DNA from: CBDCPI01 sp965220245
Lineage (GTDB): Bacteria; Chloroflexota; Dehalococcoidia; Lucifugimonadales; UBA3495
NCBI GenBank assembly: GCA_965220245.1
Contig: CBDCPI010000013.1
Span: 310,001 to 374,000 of the forward strand
Direction of reading: 5' to 3'
DNA: 64,000 nucleotides
The notes under the pieces are model-generated. The model was not told where the DNA came from. It worked only from the letters and a program-made list of their open reading frames with translations, and did no database searches. Both the position numbers and the translations under genes were made by a program. Shown in pieces: positions 34,071 to 40,559 of this stretch (the first letter of the stretch is position 1; every line of letters begins with the position of its first letter).

Positions 34071-34073
34071 CCA

Positions 34074-34595
34074 CTATCTCTCCGATCCGGGGGCTATCTC
34101 TCGCCCAAGCAGGGCAGCGGCCCGCGCTTGGTCCAAGTGGCACAACCCTACGGCCAAGGCGTCGGCGGCGTCGGAATCGGGAGCCTCGGTCAACCCTAAA
34201 GTCACGGCGATGGTATCCCGCATCTGTTCCTTGGAGGCCGCGCCGTAGTCCGCTACCGAGCGTTTTATCTGGGCCGGTGCGTATTTGAACACGGGAATCC
34301 CTTGGCTGGCGGCCCCGATGAACACCACCGCTTGGGCCTGCCCTACAGCAATTGCCGGCCCCAAAAATTGCCTTTCACCGCGGCCTACGAAAGGCTCCTC
34401 GACAGCAACCACTTCCGGGGCAAAGATGGCGATCATGTTGAGGATATGGGTATGAAGTTGGTACAGCCGTTGCTCCAAGGACATGGTGCGGGGAAGCGCG
34501 ACCACTCCGTAATCGTGGACCACCAACTCAGGGTCTCCTTCGACCACTGCGTATCCCATCCGCTGAGTACCCGGGTCGATGGCCAGCACCCGCAT
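34074..34595 (-). CDS. ruvC: Crossover junction endodeoxyribonuclease RuvC
   Basis: A 173-residue RuvC resolvase. The first catalytic Asp is in 'MRVLAIDPGTQRMGYAV', the Glu in 'VVAVEEPFVGRGE' (near 66), and the C-terminal Asp pair in 'APDSDAADALAVGLCH' (near 140), as expected for the RNase H-like fold. 'YAPAQIKRSVADYGAASKEQM' is the DNA-facing loop. It lies between yebC (56 bases upstream) and ruvA (3 bases downstream), a common order for these genes. Confidence 0.96.
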   Translation of the reverse strand: MRVLAIDPGTQRMGYAVVEGDPELVVHDYGVVALPRTMSLEQRLYQLHTHILNMIAIFAPEVVAVEEPFVGRGERQFLGPAIAVGQAQAVVFIGAASQGIPVFKYAPAQIKRSVADYGAASKEQMRDTIAVTLGLTEAPDSDAADALAVGLCHLDQARAAALLGREIAPGSER

Positions 34596-34651
34596 CCGTC
34601 TTACCTCTCCAGCTTACTTCTCTAGGCCCAGGCTACTTCTCTAGACCCGGG

Positions 34652-35416
34652 CTACGATGCTTCCTGGTAACGTTCCAAGACCTCCGGCGGGAAGTCGGCG
34701 TTGGTATACGCCTTTTGAACGTCCGCCAAATCCTCCAGAAGGTCCAACAGCTTGAGGGTTTGCTCGGCCTCTTTATCCCCCAACGGCACCGTGGCTTTGG
34801 GCACCATGGAGACCTCCGCAGTGCCCGATGACACTCCTTCCGACTCCAAAGCTCGCCGGACTCGGAGGAGTTGGTCCGGAACGGTGAATATCTCCAATAG
34901 CCCATCCTCAAAATTCACGTCGTCCGCGCCAGCGTCGATGGCGAGGAGACCCAACTCCTCTCCTCGTTCCTCGTCCCCTGTCTCCAGGGTGATCAAGCCC
35001 CTTGACTCGAAGTTCCAAGCTACGCAGCCGCTTTCCCCCAGATTGCCGCCGCCCCGGGAGAAGGTGGAGCGTACGTCGGCAGCAGTGCGGTTCCGGTTGG
35101 TGGTTAAGGCCTGAAGCAAAATGGCGCCGCCGCCGGGGCCGTAACCCTCGTAGATAATCTCTTCGAATTGCTCCCCGGCCTCGCCCTCGCCGCTGCCCCG
35201 TTTGACGGCACGGTTCATGCTGTCTTGGGGCATGTTGTTGCTTTTGGCCTTGTCTAACGCCAACCGAAGGCGGAAGTTCATGTCGGGGTCGGAGCCGCCG
35301 CCTTCCCGGACCGCCAGAGCAATGTCGCGGCTGAGCTTGGTGAACATCGCGCCACGTTTGGCATCCGCCGCGCCTTTCTGGTGTTTGATTGTGGACCATT
35401 TCGAGTGGCCTGACAT
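34652..35416 (-). CDS. YebC/PmpR family protein (TACO1-like)
   Basis: A 254-residue YebC: 'MSGHSKWSTIKHQKGAADAKRG' at the N-terminus, 'IYEGYGPGGGAILLQALTTNRNRTAADVRSTFSRGGGNLG' in the middle and the C-terminal 'VPKATVPL' region. Once treated as transcription factors, members of this family act in translation, relieving ribosome stalling at certain motifs (the mitochondrial TACO1 is homologous). First of the yebC-ruvC-ruvA run; the ATG follows GGAGG by 7 bases. Confidence 0.95.
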   Translation of the reverse strand: MSGHSKWSTIKHQKGAADAKRGAMFTKLSRDIALAVREGGGSDPDMNFRLRLALDKAKSNNMPQDSMNRAVKRGSGEGEAGEQFEEIIYEGYGPGGGAILLQALTTNRNRTAADVRSTFSRGGGNLGESGCVAWNFESRGLITLETGDEERGEELGLLAIDAGADDVNFEDGLLEIFTVPDQLLRVRRALESEGVSSGTAEVSMVPKATVPLGDKEAEQTLKLLDLLEDLADVQKAYTNADFPPEVLERYQEAS

Positions 35417-35567
35417 CTTAACCTCCTGAAGCAGCGGGCTGATCGTAATGTGACGAGATACCCAAGACCGATCAACCCGGCAACGCAGCTAAAGCGACGA
35501 ATTACCGGAACTACCGTAGGGCGATTTTAGCAAAGGCCGACGTAACGGGTCAAAACATTGGCTACCT

Positions 35568-35766
35568 CGTAACTGTTCAGAGTTGGTGAGGTGAAGATGG
35601 TCCCTTTACGACATTCTGAAGCCCAGCCATCATTCCCGCGCAGGCGGGAATCCAGAAATGCCAAGGAAAAGAAACGTTGCTGGTTGCAAGCGTTTCTGGA
35701 TTCCGGCTCAAGGCCGGAATGACGGGTTCGGTGCCCGGAATGAAGTATCAAGTCTGAACAGTTACG
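35568..35766. repeat. Complete MITE-like element (family A)
   Basis: CGTAACTGTTCAGAGTT (35568-35584) and its near-exact complement (35750-35766) bound 199 non-coding bases with the GGGAATCCAG / CTGGATTCC core. The right terminus abuts the rimM TAG stop codon (35767). No target duplication was obvious. Confidence 0.88.
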
Positions 35767-36294
35767 CTATCGCAGACCGTCGGGCAGGTTGACCACCATC
35801 ACCTTATCTTCGAGCCGTACCTCCAAGATAACATCGACCAAGGCCGGGACTAGCAAGTCCTTCGAGTCTTTGGAATCCTTGGTGGAGACCACATACACAT
35901 CGTTACTGCCCGTCTCTAGGATTTCTTTCAACGTGCCGAGTTCTTCACCTTCATTCGTTAGCACCCTGAGTCCCAAGAGTTGAAAGTGAAAGTACTCTCC
36001 TTCGGGCAGTGGCGGGACCGAAGACTCCGGGACGGCGGCCTGCTGTCCTACCAGGAGTTGGGCCGCCTCCGGCGAGTCTATTCCCCGGAATTTCAAGATC
36101 GCTTGGTAGGGGGAGGTTTCCGCACAAGACTCGATGATATGGGGAACACCCCGGACGTAGATGGTTCGCCCTTGGTTGAATCTATCGGGAACGTCACTCA
36201 TTACGACGGTCTTCACAGCGCCCGAAAGCCCATGAAGGCCTACTATCTCGCCGACTACCACGGGTTGAGAGAGGTCTGAGGAGGAATCACTCAA
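35767..36294 (-). CDS. rimM: Ribosome maturation factor RimM
   Basis: A 175-residue RimM, a 16S processing factor that binds S19 in the 30S head. The N-terminal barrel has 'VVGEIVGLHGLSGAVKTVVMSD', the linker 'EGEYFHFQLLGLRVLTNEGEELG' leads into the PRC barrel, which ends 'LLVPALVDVILEV..KVMVVNLPDGL'. A short 'SKDSKDSKD' insertion is seen near 145. It is third of rpsP-khpA-rimM; trmD and rplS, which usually follow, are absent, and a MITE abuts the stop codon. Confidence 0.94.
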   Translation of the reverse strand: MSDSSSDLSQPVVVGEIVGLHGLSGAVKTVVMSDVPDRFNQGRTIYVRGVPHIIESCAETSPYQAILKFRGIDSPEAAQLLVGQQAAVPESSVPPLPEGEYFHFQLLGLRVLTNEGEELGTLKEILETGSNDVYVVSTKDSKDSKDLLVPALVDVILEVRLEDKVMVVNLPDGLR

Positions 36295-36343
36295 GGCACA
36301 CCAAGAGGGGAGGGCAGTGGATTAAGATTGATTAGGCCGGTCC

Positions 36344-36571
36344 CTAGACGATCTCTAGCATGGCGTGAGTACCGTCCTTCACCGCCGCCACCCGCAACAA
36401 GACTCTCATGGCTTGAGCCACCCGGCCTTGGCGGCCGATAACCTTGCCTTTGTCTTCCGGGGCCACGTCCAAGCGCAGGATGACCCGGTCACCTTCAATG
36501 ATCTCAGTGACCTGAACAGCGTCGGGATTCCCGGCGAGAGAGCGAGCTATGTACTCGATGAGTTCTTTCAT
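36344..36571 (-). CDS. khpA: KH-domain RNA-binding protein KhpA
   Basis: A 75-residue single KH-domain protein with the GxxG loop in 'GKVIGRQGRVAQAMRVLLRV' (about 42-61) and a lead 'KELIEYIARSLAGNPDAVQV'. KhpA pairs with KhpB (Jag) to bind many RNAs and affects cell division in some bacteria. Its ATG overlaps the rpsP stop by four bases (36568-36571), the standard rpsP-khpA arrangement, so translation is coupled. Confidence 0.93.
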   Translation of the reverse strand: MKELIEYIARSLAGNPDAVQVTEIIEGDRVILRLDVAPEDKGKVIGRQGRVAQAMRVLLRVAAVKDGTHAMLEIV

Positions 36572-36921
36572 TCCTCGTTCGTCTCGTCCGGTGAATCGTC
36601 GGCCGGTTCCTTCGATGGCTCATCACCAGCAGGCTGGCTTGCCACCACGCTCCCGGCGCGGTTTCCAGATAGCGAGGTGCGCGCGAAGATGCCGTTCTTG
36701 TCCAGAATCCGGGCCACGGGGTCCGAGGGTTGGGCTCCTTGCGCCAGCCACTTTGCTGCCCGCTCTTCTTTAATAGTAATAGTTGGCGGGTCCGTCATAG
36801 GGTCGTAGTTGCCTATCCACTCCAGATAGGCCCCGTCACGTGGTGCGGTAGATTCCGCAACTACAATACGGTAAGACGGTTTCCCTTTCTTACCAACTCT
36901 TCTAAGCCGAATTCGAATCAT
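36568..36921 (-). CDS. rpsP: 30S ribosomal protein S16
   Basis: A 117-residue S16. The conserved body 'MIRIRLRRVGKKGKPSYRIVVAES..PRDGAYLEWIGNYDP' and 'RAAKWLAQGAQPSDPVARIL' is followed by an unusual Ser/Asp/Glu-rich tail of about 35 residues ('DDSPDETNEE' at the end), absent from the shortest S16s. It heads the rpsP-khpA-rimM run and has its own promoter just upstream (36952-36980), downstream of the terminator of the RNA unit at 37.0-37.4 kb. ffh, a frequent upstream neighbour, is missing. Confidence 0.96.
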   Translation of the reverse strand: MIRIRLRRVGKKGKPSYRIVVAESTAPRDGAYLEWIGNYDPMTDPPTITIKEERAAKWLAQGAQPSDPVARILDKNGIFARTSLSGNRAGSVVASQPAGDEPSKEPADDSPDETNEE

Positions 36922-36951
36922 CTAATTTCCCACATCCATGGCACTGTAGCG

Positions 36952-36980
36952 ATTCTAAGGTCGTGGTAAGGGCTTGTCAA
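36952..36980 (-). promoter_or_regulatory. Promoter of rpsP
   Basis: On the minus strand TTGACA (36975-36980), a 17-base spacer and TAGAAT (36952-36957) match sigma-70 hexamers closely. The predicted start near 36945 gives a leader of about 24 bases to the rpsP ATG. It lies downstream of the terminator at 37028-37055, which makes the RNA above it a separate unit. Confidence 0.75.
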
Positions 36981-37027
36981 TCTCCGGGGCAACTCTGCGA
37001 GAGGGTCAACCCATAGCTGGCAGACAC

Positions 37028-37055
37028 AATAAAAACCCCTGATCACCCAGGGGTT
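37028..37055 (-). terminator. Intrinsic terminator of the structured RNA
   Basis: On the minus strand AACCCCTG, a 6-base loop, CAGGGGTT and a T-tract (TTTTTATT). An 8-bp stem directly followed by T residues. Its 5' arm can alternatively pair with AGGGGT just upstream (about 37067-37072), which would prevent termination. Confidence 0.88.
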
Positions 37056-37239
37056 CCGTTGCCAGCACCCCTTACTCGAAGGTGCGGAGTGAGACTGTCA
37101 AAGGCTATCGCTTCACCGGTGAAAAAGGATCGGGCCCAGCCACTCTGTCGAGAGAGCCCCTTTGGTGTCCGCGACACTAGGGACGATGGTAGACATTGGC
37201 CTGGGCCCGACGAACGGGTTCTCGTTTTTAACGGAGGTA

Positions 37240-37311
37240 TTAGGAGACGATCACCTCGTCGTGTCCAGACAGATGCCTACCATCGCCCCTACATGTTAAA
37301 CTATCTTCCAT
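37240..37311 (-). CDS. Small ORF in the structured RNA (23 aa, leader-peptide-like)
   Basis: ATG at 37311, 23 codons, TAA at 37240-37242; the peptide begins MEDSLTCRGD and ends DEVIVS. AAGGAGGTGAT (37317-37327), an 11-base match to the complement of the usual 16S 3' end, lies 5 bases upstream, one of the strongest ribosome binding sites in the window. Codons 7-13 lie in the 5' arm of the 19-bp helix, so translation would melt it. The peptide has no signal, membrane segment or repeated regulatory codon. It looks like a sensor ORF rather than a functional protein; that is inference. Confidence 0.6.
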   Translation of the reverse strand: MEDSLTCRGDGRHLSGHDEVIVS

Positions 37312-37369
37312 TCGCTATCACCTCCTTCTCTAAATTTCACTTTGCGGCACACCGCCCAGCGTTGGAAGT

Positions 37370-37399
37370 ATTTTAGCAACGGTTTGGGATATATGTCAA
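37370..37399 (-). promoter_or_regulatory. Promoter of the structured RNA
   Basis: On the minus strand TTGACA (37394-37399), an 18-base spacer and TAAAAT (37370-37375): six of six and five of six consensus matches. Predicted start near 37363, about 50 bases before the small ORF. Confidence 0.8.
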
Positions 37400-37448
37400 G
37401 GAAAATTCCGGCGACTTCAAGGTCTTTCAGTTTTCCGACCTAAGCATC

Positions 37449-37502
37449 CCCTTCGACAAACTCAGGACAGGCATTCCCGCTCACCCTGAGCCTGTCGAAG
37501 GG
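37449..37502. repeat. Palindromic CCCTTCGACA..CTCAGG unit
   Basis: CCCTTCGACAAACTCAGG (37449-37466) and CCTGAGCCTGTCGAAGGG (37485-37502) form an imperfect inverted repeat, with a further half copy at about 37521-37530. The same unit occurs at 19.73 kb and, as single arms, inside nrdJ and xerC. Confidence 0.85.
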
Positions 37503-37558
37503 CTGTCCGCATCAAAGAGAGCCCTTCGACTTGTGCTCTTTAAGAGGTGCAAGGTTGG

Positions 37559-37820
37559 CTCGCATAGTGTTTATGGGGACTCCTGTGATCGTGGTCGCCG
37601 CTTACAGCAACTTGCTGCCGCCTCGGGTACCGGAGATTCTCCCCCAAGGTTGCCTTAACTTGCACCCTTCCCTGCCACCCCGGCTCCGCGGGCCTTCTCG
37701 CCGGTGGTCGCCGCCATCCGCGAGGGAGAGGCCACCACCGGCGTCAGTCCCATGCTGTTGTTTGAACGAGGGTATGGACACTCTGCCCGGCCACCGGCCG
37801 TACGCCCGAAGAGGCTTTTT
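37559..37820 (+). pseudogene. Decayed partial duplicate of fmt
   Basis: CTCGCATAGTGTTTATGGGGA at 37559 repeats the start of the intact fmt gene (38263 on). An internal deletion of about 220 bases joins 'MGTP' directly to 'VIVVAAY'. Similarity then runs through 'LNLHPSLPPRLRGPS' and, after small indels that change frame, 'LNEGMDT' and 'TGRTPEEAF'. Downstream of about 37820 similarity ends at the ATG of the coiled-coil gene. The catalytic HxS region is partly present but the frame is broken, so no transformylase can be made. Confidence 0.85.
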
Positions 37821-37826
37821 GGCGGT

Positions 37827-38201
37827 ATGACGACAACTGCGACAGATACGCCGGACGGTGAAAGGCTGGCCCGGCTGGAGACCAGGGTGGAACACCTCGA
37901 GTTGCAGGTCTCCGAGATTCGGCAGGATATCCGGGACCTGCGAACGGAGGTGCGGGAAGAAATACGCGCCGTGCGAACGGAGCATCGGGAGGACTTCCAA
38001 CGCTTGGACGCCCAGATTAAACAGCTCCGGCAGAGCATGGACGCCCAGATTCAACAACTCGGGCAGGGCATGGACGCCCAGCGTTCCAACACCGAGAAAC
38101 AGTTTCGTTGGATGGTGGGAATTGTCATCACGGTGGGGCTTGCGATAATCGCGTTGGGCGCAACAGCATTCTTCACTATCTTGAGCAGGATAGGGGGATA
38201 G
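37827..38201 (+). CDS. Coiled-coil protein with C-terminal membrane anchor
   Basis: A 124-residue protein from the ATG at 37827; the longer frame upstream is fmt debris. Residues about 12-90 form an uninterrupted coiled coil ('RLARLETRVEHLELQVSEI', then 'RTEVREEIRAVRTEHREDF') with two near-identical 'MDAQIQQLGQG' heptad units. The C-terminus is one membrane segment ('WMVGIVITVGLAIIALGATAFF'). The layout matches the small proteins at 5.4, 5.9, 29.3 and 30.7 kb. It sits between the decayed and the intact fmt, so it may have been inserted into, or carried by, that duplication. Function unknown. Confidence 0.7.
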   Translation: MTTTATDTPDGERLARLETRVEHLELQVSEIRQDIRDLRTEVREEIRAVRTEHREDFQRLDAQIKQLRQSMDAQIQQLGQGMDAQRSNTEKQFRWMVGIVITVGLAIIALGATAFFTILSRIGG

Positions 38202-38247
38202 GAACTCCGACCGGCTCGAAAAGCGGTCTCTGATAGCAACAACGACC

Positions 38248-39204
38248 ATGTCGAATAGCCAACCTCGCATAGTGTTTATGGGGACGCCGGATTACGTGGT
38301 GCCGGTGCTGGAATCTCTATGCTCGGCGCCGAGCGTCCAAGTAACCGCCGTCTACACCCCTCCGGACCGGCCGCGAGGACGGGGCCGCTCCGTCGAGGAG
38401 ACGCCGGTAAAGACCTTCGCCATGCAGCGGGAGCTTCCGGTGCGCCAACCGCCCAGCCTGAGTCCACCTGCGGTCCAGCGGGAACTGGCCGAATTCGAGC
38501 CCGATGTGATCGTGGTAGCCGCCTACGGCAAGTTGCTGCCGCCTCAGGTACTGGAGATTCCTCCCCACGGCTGCCTTAACTTGCACCCCTCCCTGCTCCC
38601 CCGGCTTCGAGGGCCTTCGCCGGTGGTCACCGCCATCCGCGACGGAGAAGCCGCCACCGGCGTGACTCTCATGCTGTTGAACGAAGGCATGGACACCGGA
38701 CCCATCATCGCCCAGCAAGAAGTCCCTATGACCGGACGAGAGACCGCCGGCGCTCTAACCGCAGCCCTTTTTCAGCTTGGTGGAGAGTTGCTGCTAGAGT
38801 GTCTTGAGCCTTGGCTGGAAGGGCGAATTAAACCCCAGCATCAGGACGAGACGCGAGCCTCCGTCACCCGCAAGCTACAGCGCAGCGACGGGGAAGCCGA
38901 CTGGTCAACCCCGGCGTTGGAGTTGGAAAGGCTTAGGCGGGCATATGACCCGTGGCCCGGACTCTTCACCGTTTGGGAAGGTAAGGTCCTCAAGCTCTTG
39001 GACGTAGTCCCGTTGCCCGGAGACGGCGGTCCCCTAGGCGAACCGGGCCGGGTAGTGGAGGTTACGTCAGCAGAAACGCCTATCGCGGTAGCCACGGGGC
39101 AAGGTCTGCTTGGTCTGCGCACGTTGCAGCTAGAGGGCCGCCGGGCCCAGAGCGCCGCCGACTTTCTGCGGGGGCACCCTCACTTTATTGAGGGGCAACT
39201 TTAG
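38248..39204 (+). CDS. fmt: Methionyl-tRNA formyltransferase
   Basis: A 318-residue Fmt, which formylates initiator Met-tRNA with 10-formyl-THF. The N-terminal Rossmann domain has 'RIVFMGTPDYVVPVLESL'; the catalytic triad lies in 'GCLNLHPSLLPRLRGPSPV' (Asn and His) and 'LNEGMDTGPII' (Asp, near 150). The C-terminal OB-like tRNA-binding domain starts at about 205 ('PWPGLFTVWEGKVLKLLDV'). The usual upstream partner def is absent. 'MSNSQPRIVF' is a normal start although no strong ribosome site precedes the ATG. A MITE begins 15 bases after the stop. Confidence 0.95.
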   Translation: MSNSQPRIVFMGTPDYVVPVLESLCSAPSVQVTAVYTPPDRPRGRGRSVEETPVKTFAMQRELPVRQPPSLSPPAVQRELAEFEPDVIVVAAYGKLLPPQVLEIPPHGCLNLHPSLLPRLRGPSPVVTAIRDGEAATGVTLMLLNEGMDTGPIIAQQEVPMTGRETAGALTAALFQLGGELLLECLEPWLEGRIKPQHQDETRASVTRKLQRSDGEADWSTPALELERLRRAYDPWPGLFTVWEGKVLKLLDVVPLPGDGGPLGEPGRVVEVTSAETPIAVATGQGLLGLRTLQLEGRRAQSAADFLRGHPHFIEGQL

Positions 39205-39218
39205 GCGGCTTCCCGTCC

Positions 39219-39417
39219 GGCAGGGCATGTGCAAAGTCCCAGGTCGGACCAAGAGGGTCCGCGGGGGCCGGTTTCAGTAGACCCCACCGTCGTCCCGGCG
39301 AAAGCCGGGACCTAGGAATGCTAAGACAACTGCACCGTTTTCCAGTAAGAAATCCTGGATTCCGGCCTCCGCCGGAAAGACGGCGTGTGGTTTTACGGAC
39401 TTTGCACAAGCCCTGCC
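39219..39417. repeat. MITE (family C) with 21-bp TIRs and 5-bp target duplication
   Basis: Terminal inverted repeats of 21 bp (39219-39239 and 39397-39417; GGCAGGGC at the ends, one mismatch) bound 199 bases with no coding capacity. CGTCC flanks it directly on both sides (39214-39218 and 39418-39422), the signature of a transposition event. The interior carries the common GGAATCC core. Confidence 0.88.
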
Positions 39418-39444
39418 CGTCCGGTATCAAGGCTGGCGCCCAAG

Positions 39445-39489
39445 AAGCAGGGAACTTATCATGGCCTGGCTTATGTTAATTCCCTGCTT
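39445..39489 (+). promoter_or_regulatory. Inverted repeat upstream of the cyclase gene
   Basis: AAGCAGGGAA (39445-39454) and TTCCCTGCTT (39480-39489) are exact inverted copies around 25 bases, ending 12 bases before the AAGGAG ribosome site and 26 bases before the ATG. It may be an operator or a 5' mRNA hairpin. Confidence 0.5.
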
Positions 39490-39515
39490 GACCCGAATAT
39501 AAGGAGCTAAATCAC

Positions 39516-40463
39516 ATGGCAACTGAAATACCATCCGAGGCGCAGGTGTTGGATTGGATGACTTCCCTGAGCAACTGGGGACGGTGGGGCGCCGATGACC
39601 AGTTGGGATGTCTCAACCTGATCACGCCCGCTAAGCGCAAGGCTGCGGCGGCATTGGTGCAGCAAGGGGTACCGGTCAGTTGCGCCCGTCCGATTGTCAC
39701 CGACATGGCGGCGGATGTCAGCTTTCAGGTGCAGCGGTACATGGTTGACAGCGGGGAGGGACGGGATACCGACCCGCCGGAGCGCAAGTTTACCCGGCGT
39801 GGGGCTGCCGAGTTCATCGGCATGGTGTTTCACGGGCAGACCATCACCCACATTGACGCCATGTCCCATTACTCCTGGCAGGGCAAGATGTACAACGGGA
39901 CCCCGGCCAATGTAGTTACCTCCCGGGAAGGGGCCCAGAGTCACTCCATCGAGGCGGCCGGCGAGGGGATCGTGAGCCGGGGCGTACTGCTGGACATTCC
40001 GGCGGTCCGGGGCGTCGACTGGCTGGACCCCGCCGACCCGGTAATGCCTGACGACTTGGATGCGGCGGAACGGTTACACGGCGTGACCGTCGAAGAGGGA
40101 GATATACTGCTGGTGCGGACCGGCAACTACCGGCGCCGCCTCGAAACGGGTCCTTCCGCCATGACTGAACCGATGGTTGCTTGCCAGGTGGCCTGCGCAC
40201 CCTGGTTCAAAGACCGGGGCGCGGCAATGTTGGGCACCGACACTCCCAACGACGTTCGCCCCAGCCAGTACGCCACTATAGGGTCCCCGCTGCACACTAT
40301 GTGCCTGGTGACGTTGGGGTTGTGGCTCATCGATAACGCCAACCTTGAGCAGCTAGCGGAGGCCTGCCGGGAGCGGGGCCGGTACGAATTTATGCTTACC
40401 TTGGCCCCGCTGCGCTTGCGGAACGTTACCGGTTCCCCGGTGAATCCCATTGCCCTCTTCTAA
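39516..40463 (+). CDS. Cyclase family metal-dependent hydrolase (kynurenine-formamidase-like)
   Basis: A 315-residue member of the cyclase/KynB-like family (PF04199). The metal and catalytic motif reads 'FHGQTITHIDAMSHYSWQG' (about 108-126), a variant of the HxGTHxDxxxH signature with Thr-His-Ile-Asp and a following His. Further conserved parts are 'RGVLLDIPAVRGVDWL', 'VEEGDILLVRTG' and 'LGTDTPNDVRP'. Family members hydrolyse amides or cyclic substrates such as N-formylkynurenine, isatin or cyanuric-like compounds. Substrate here is unknown. Strong AAGGAG site before the ATG; stands alone downstream of a MITE. Confidence 0.87.
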   Translation: MATEIPSEAQVLDWMTSLSNWGRWGADDQLGCLNLITPAKRKAAAALVQQGVPVSCARPIVTDMAADVSFQVQRYMVDSGEGRDTDPPERKFTRRGAAEFIGMVFHGQTITHIDAMSHYSWQGKMYNGTPANVVTSREGAQSHSIEAAGEGIVSRGVLLDIPAVRGVDWLDPADPVMPDDLDAAERLHGVTVEEGDILLVRTGNYRRRLETGPSAMTEPMVACQVACAPWFKDRGAAMLGTDTPNDVRPSQYATIGSPLHTMCLVTLGLWLIDNANLEQLAEACRERGRYEFMLTLAPLRLRNVTGSPVNPIALF

Positions 40464-40559
40464 TAAATCCGGCGTCATTGCGGCACCGGAAAACGGCCGG
40501 AGTTCTCTATATTTCCCAGTGAATCTGCTATTGACGTCCAACAGGGCGGCTTTATGCTG

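Larger units (their letters stand above)
37028..37363 (-). ncRNA. Stand-alone structured RNA (about 335 nt) with a small ORF and switchable 3' hairpins
   Basis: Bounded by a consensus promoter (37370-37399) and an intrinsic terminator (37028-37055). In order: a small ORF (37240-37311) behind a strong Shine-Dalgarno; a 19-bp helix pairing 37273-37291 (inside that ORF) with 37178-37196, all Watson-Crick except two G-U; a 9-bp helix CGGGCCCAG (37201-37209) with CTGGGCCCG (37131-37139), whose arms enclose the 3' arm of the long helix, so both can form together only as a pseudoknot; a GTGTC/GACAC hairpin; then three competing 3' pairings. Those are GCACC with GGGTGC, AGGGGT with ACCCCT, and the terminator ACCCCTG with CAGGGGT. 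It does not match tmRNA, RNase P, SRP or 6S RNA as I know them. Function unknown. Confidence 0.75.

Noticed and set aside
37028..37363. tmRNA, RNase P RNA, SRP RNA, 6S RNA or T-box leader
   Set aside because: No tRNA-like ends or tag frame of tmRNA, no P4 core of RNase P, no GGAAGG loop of SRP RNA, no central bulge of 6S. The GGGTGCTGGCAACGG stretch only loosely resembles a T-box, and there is no Stem I.
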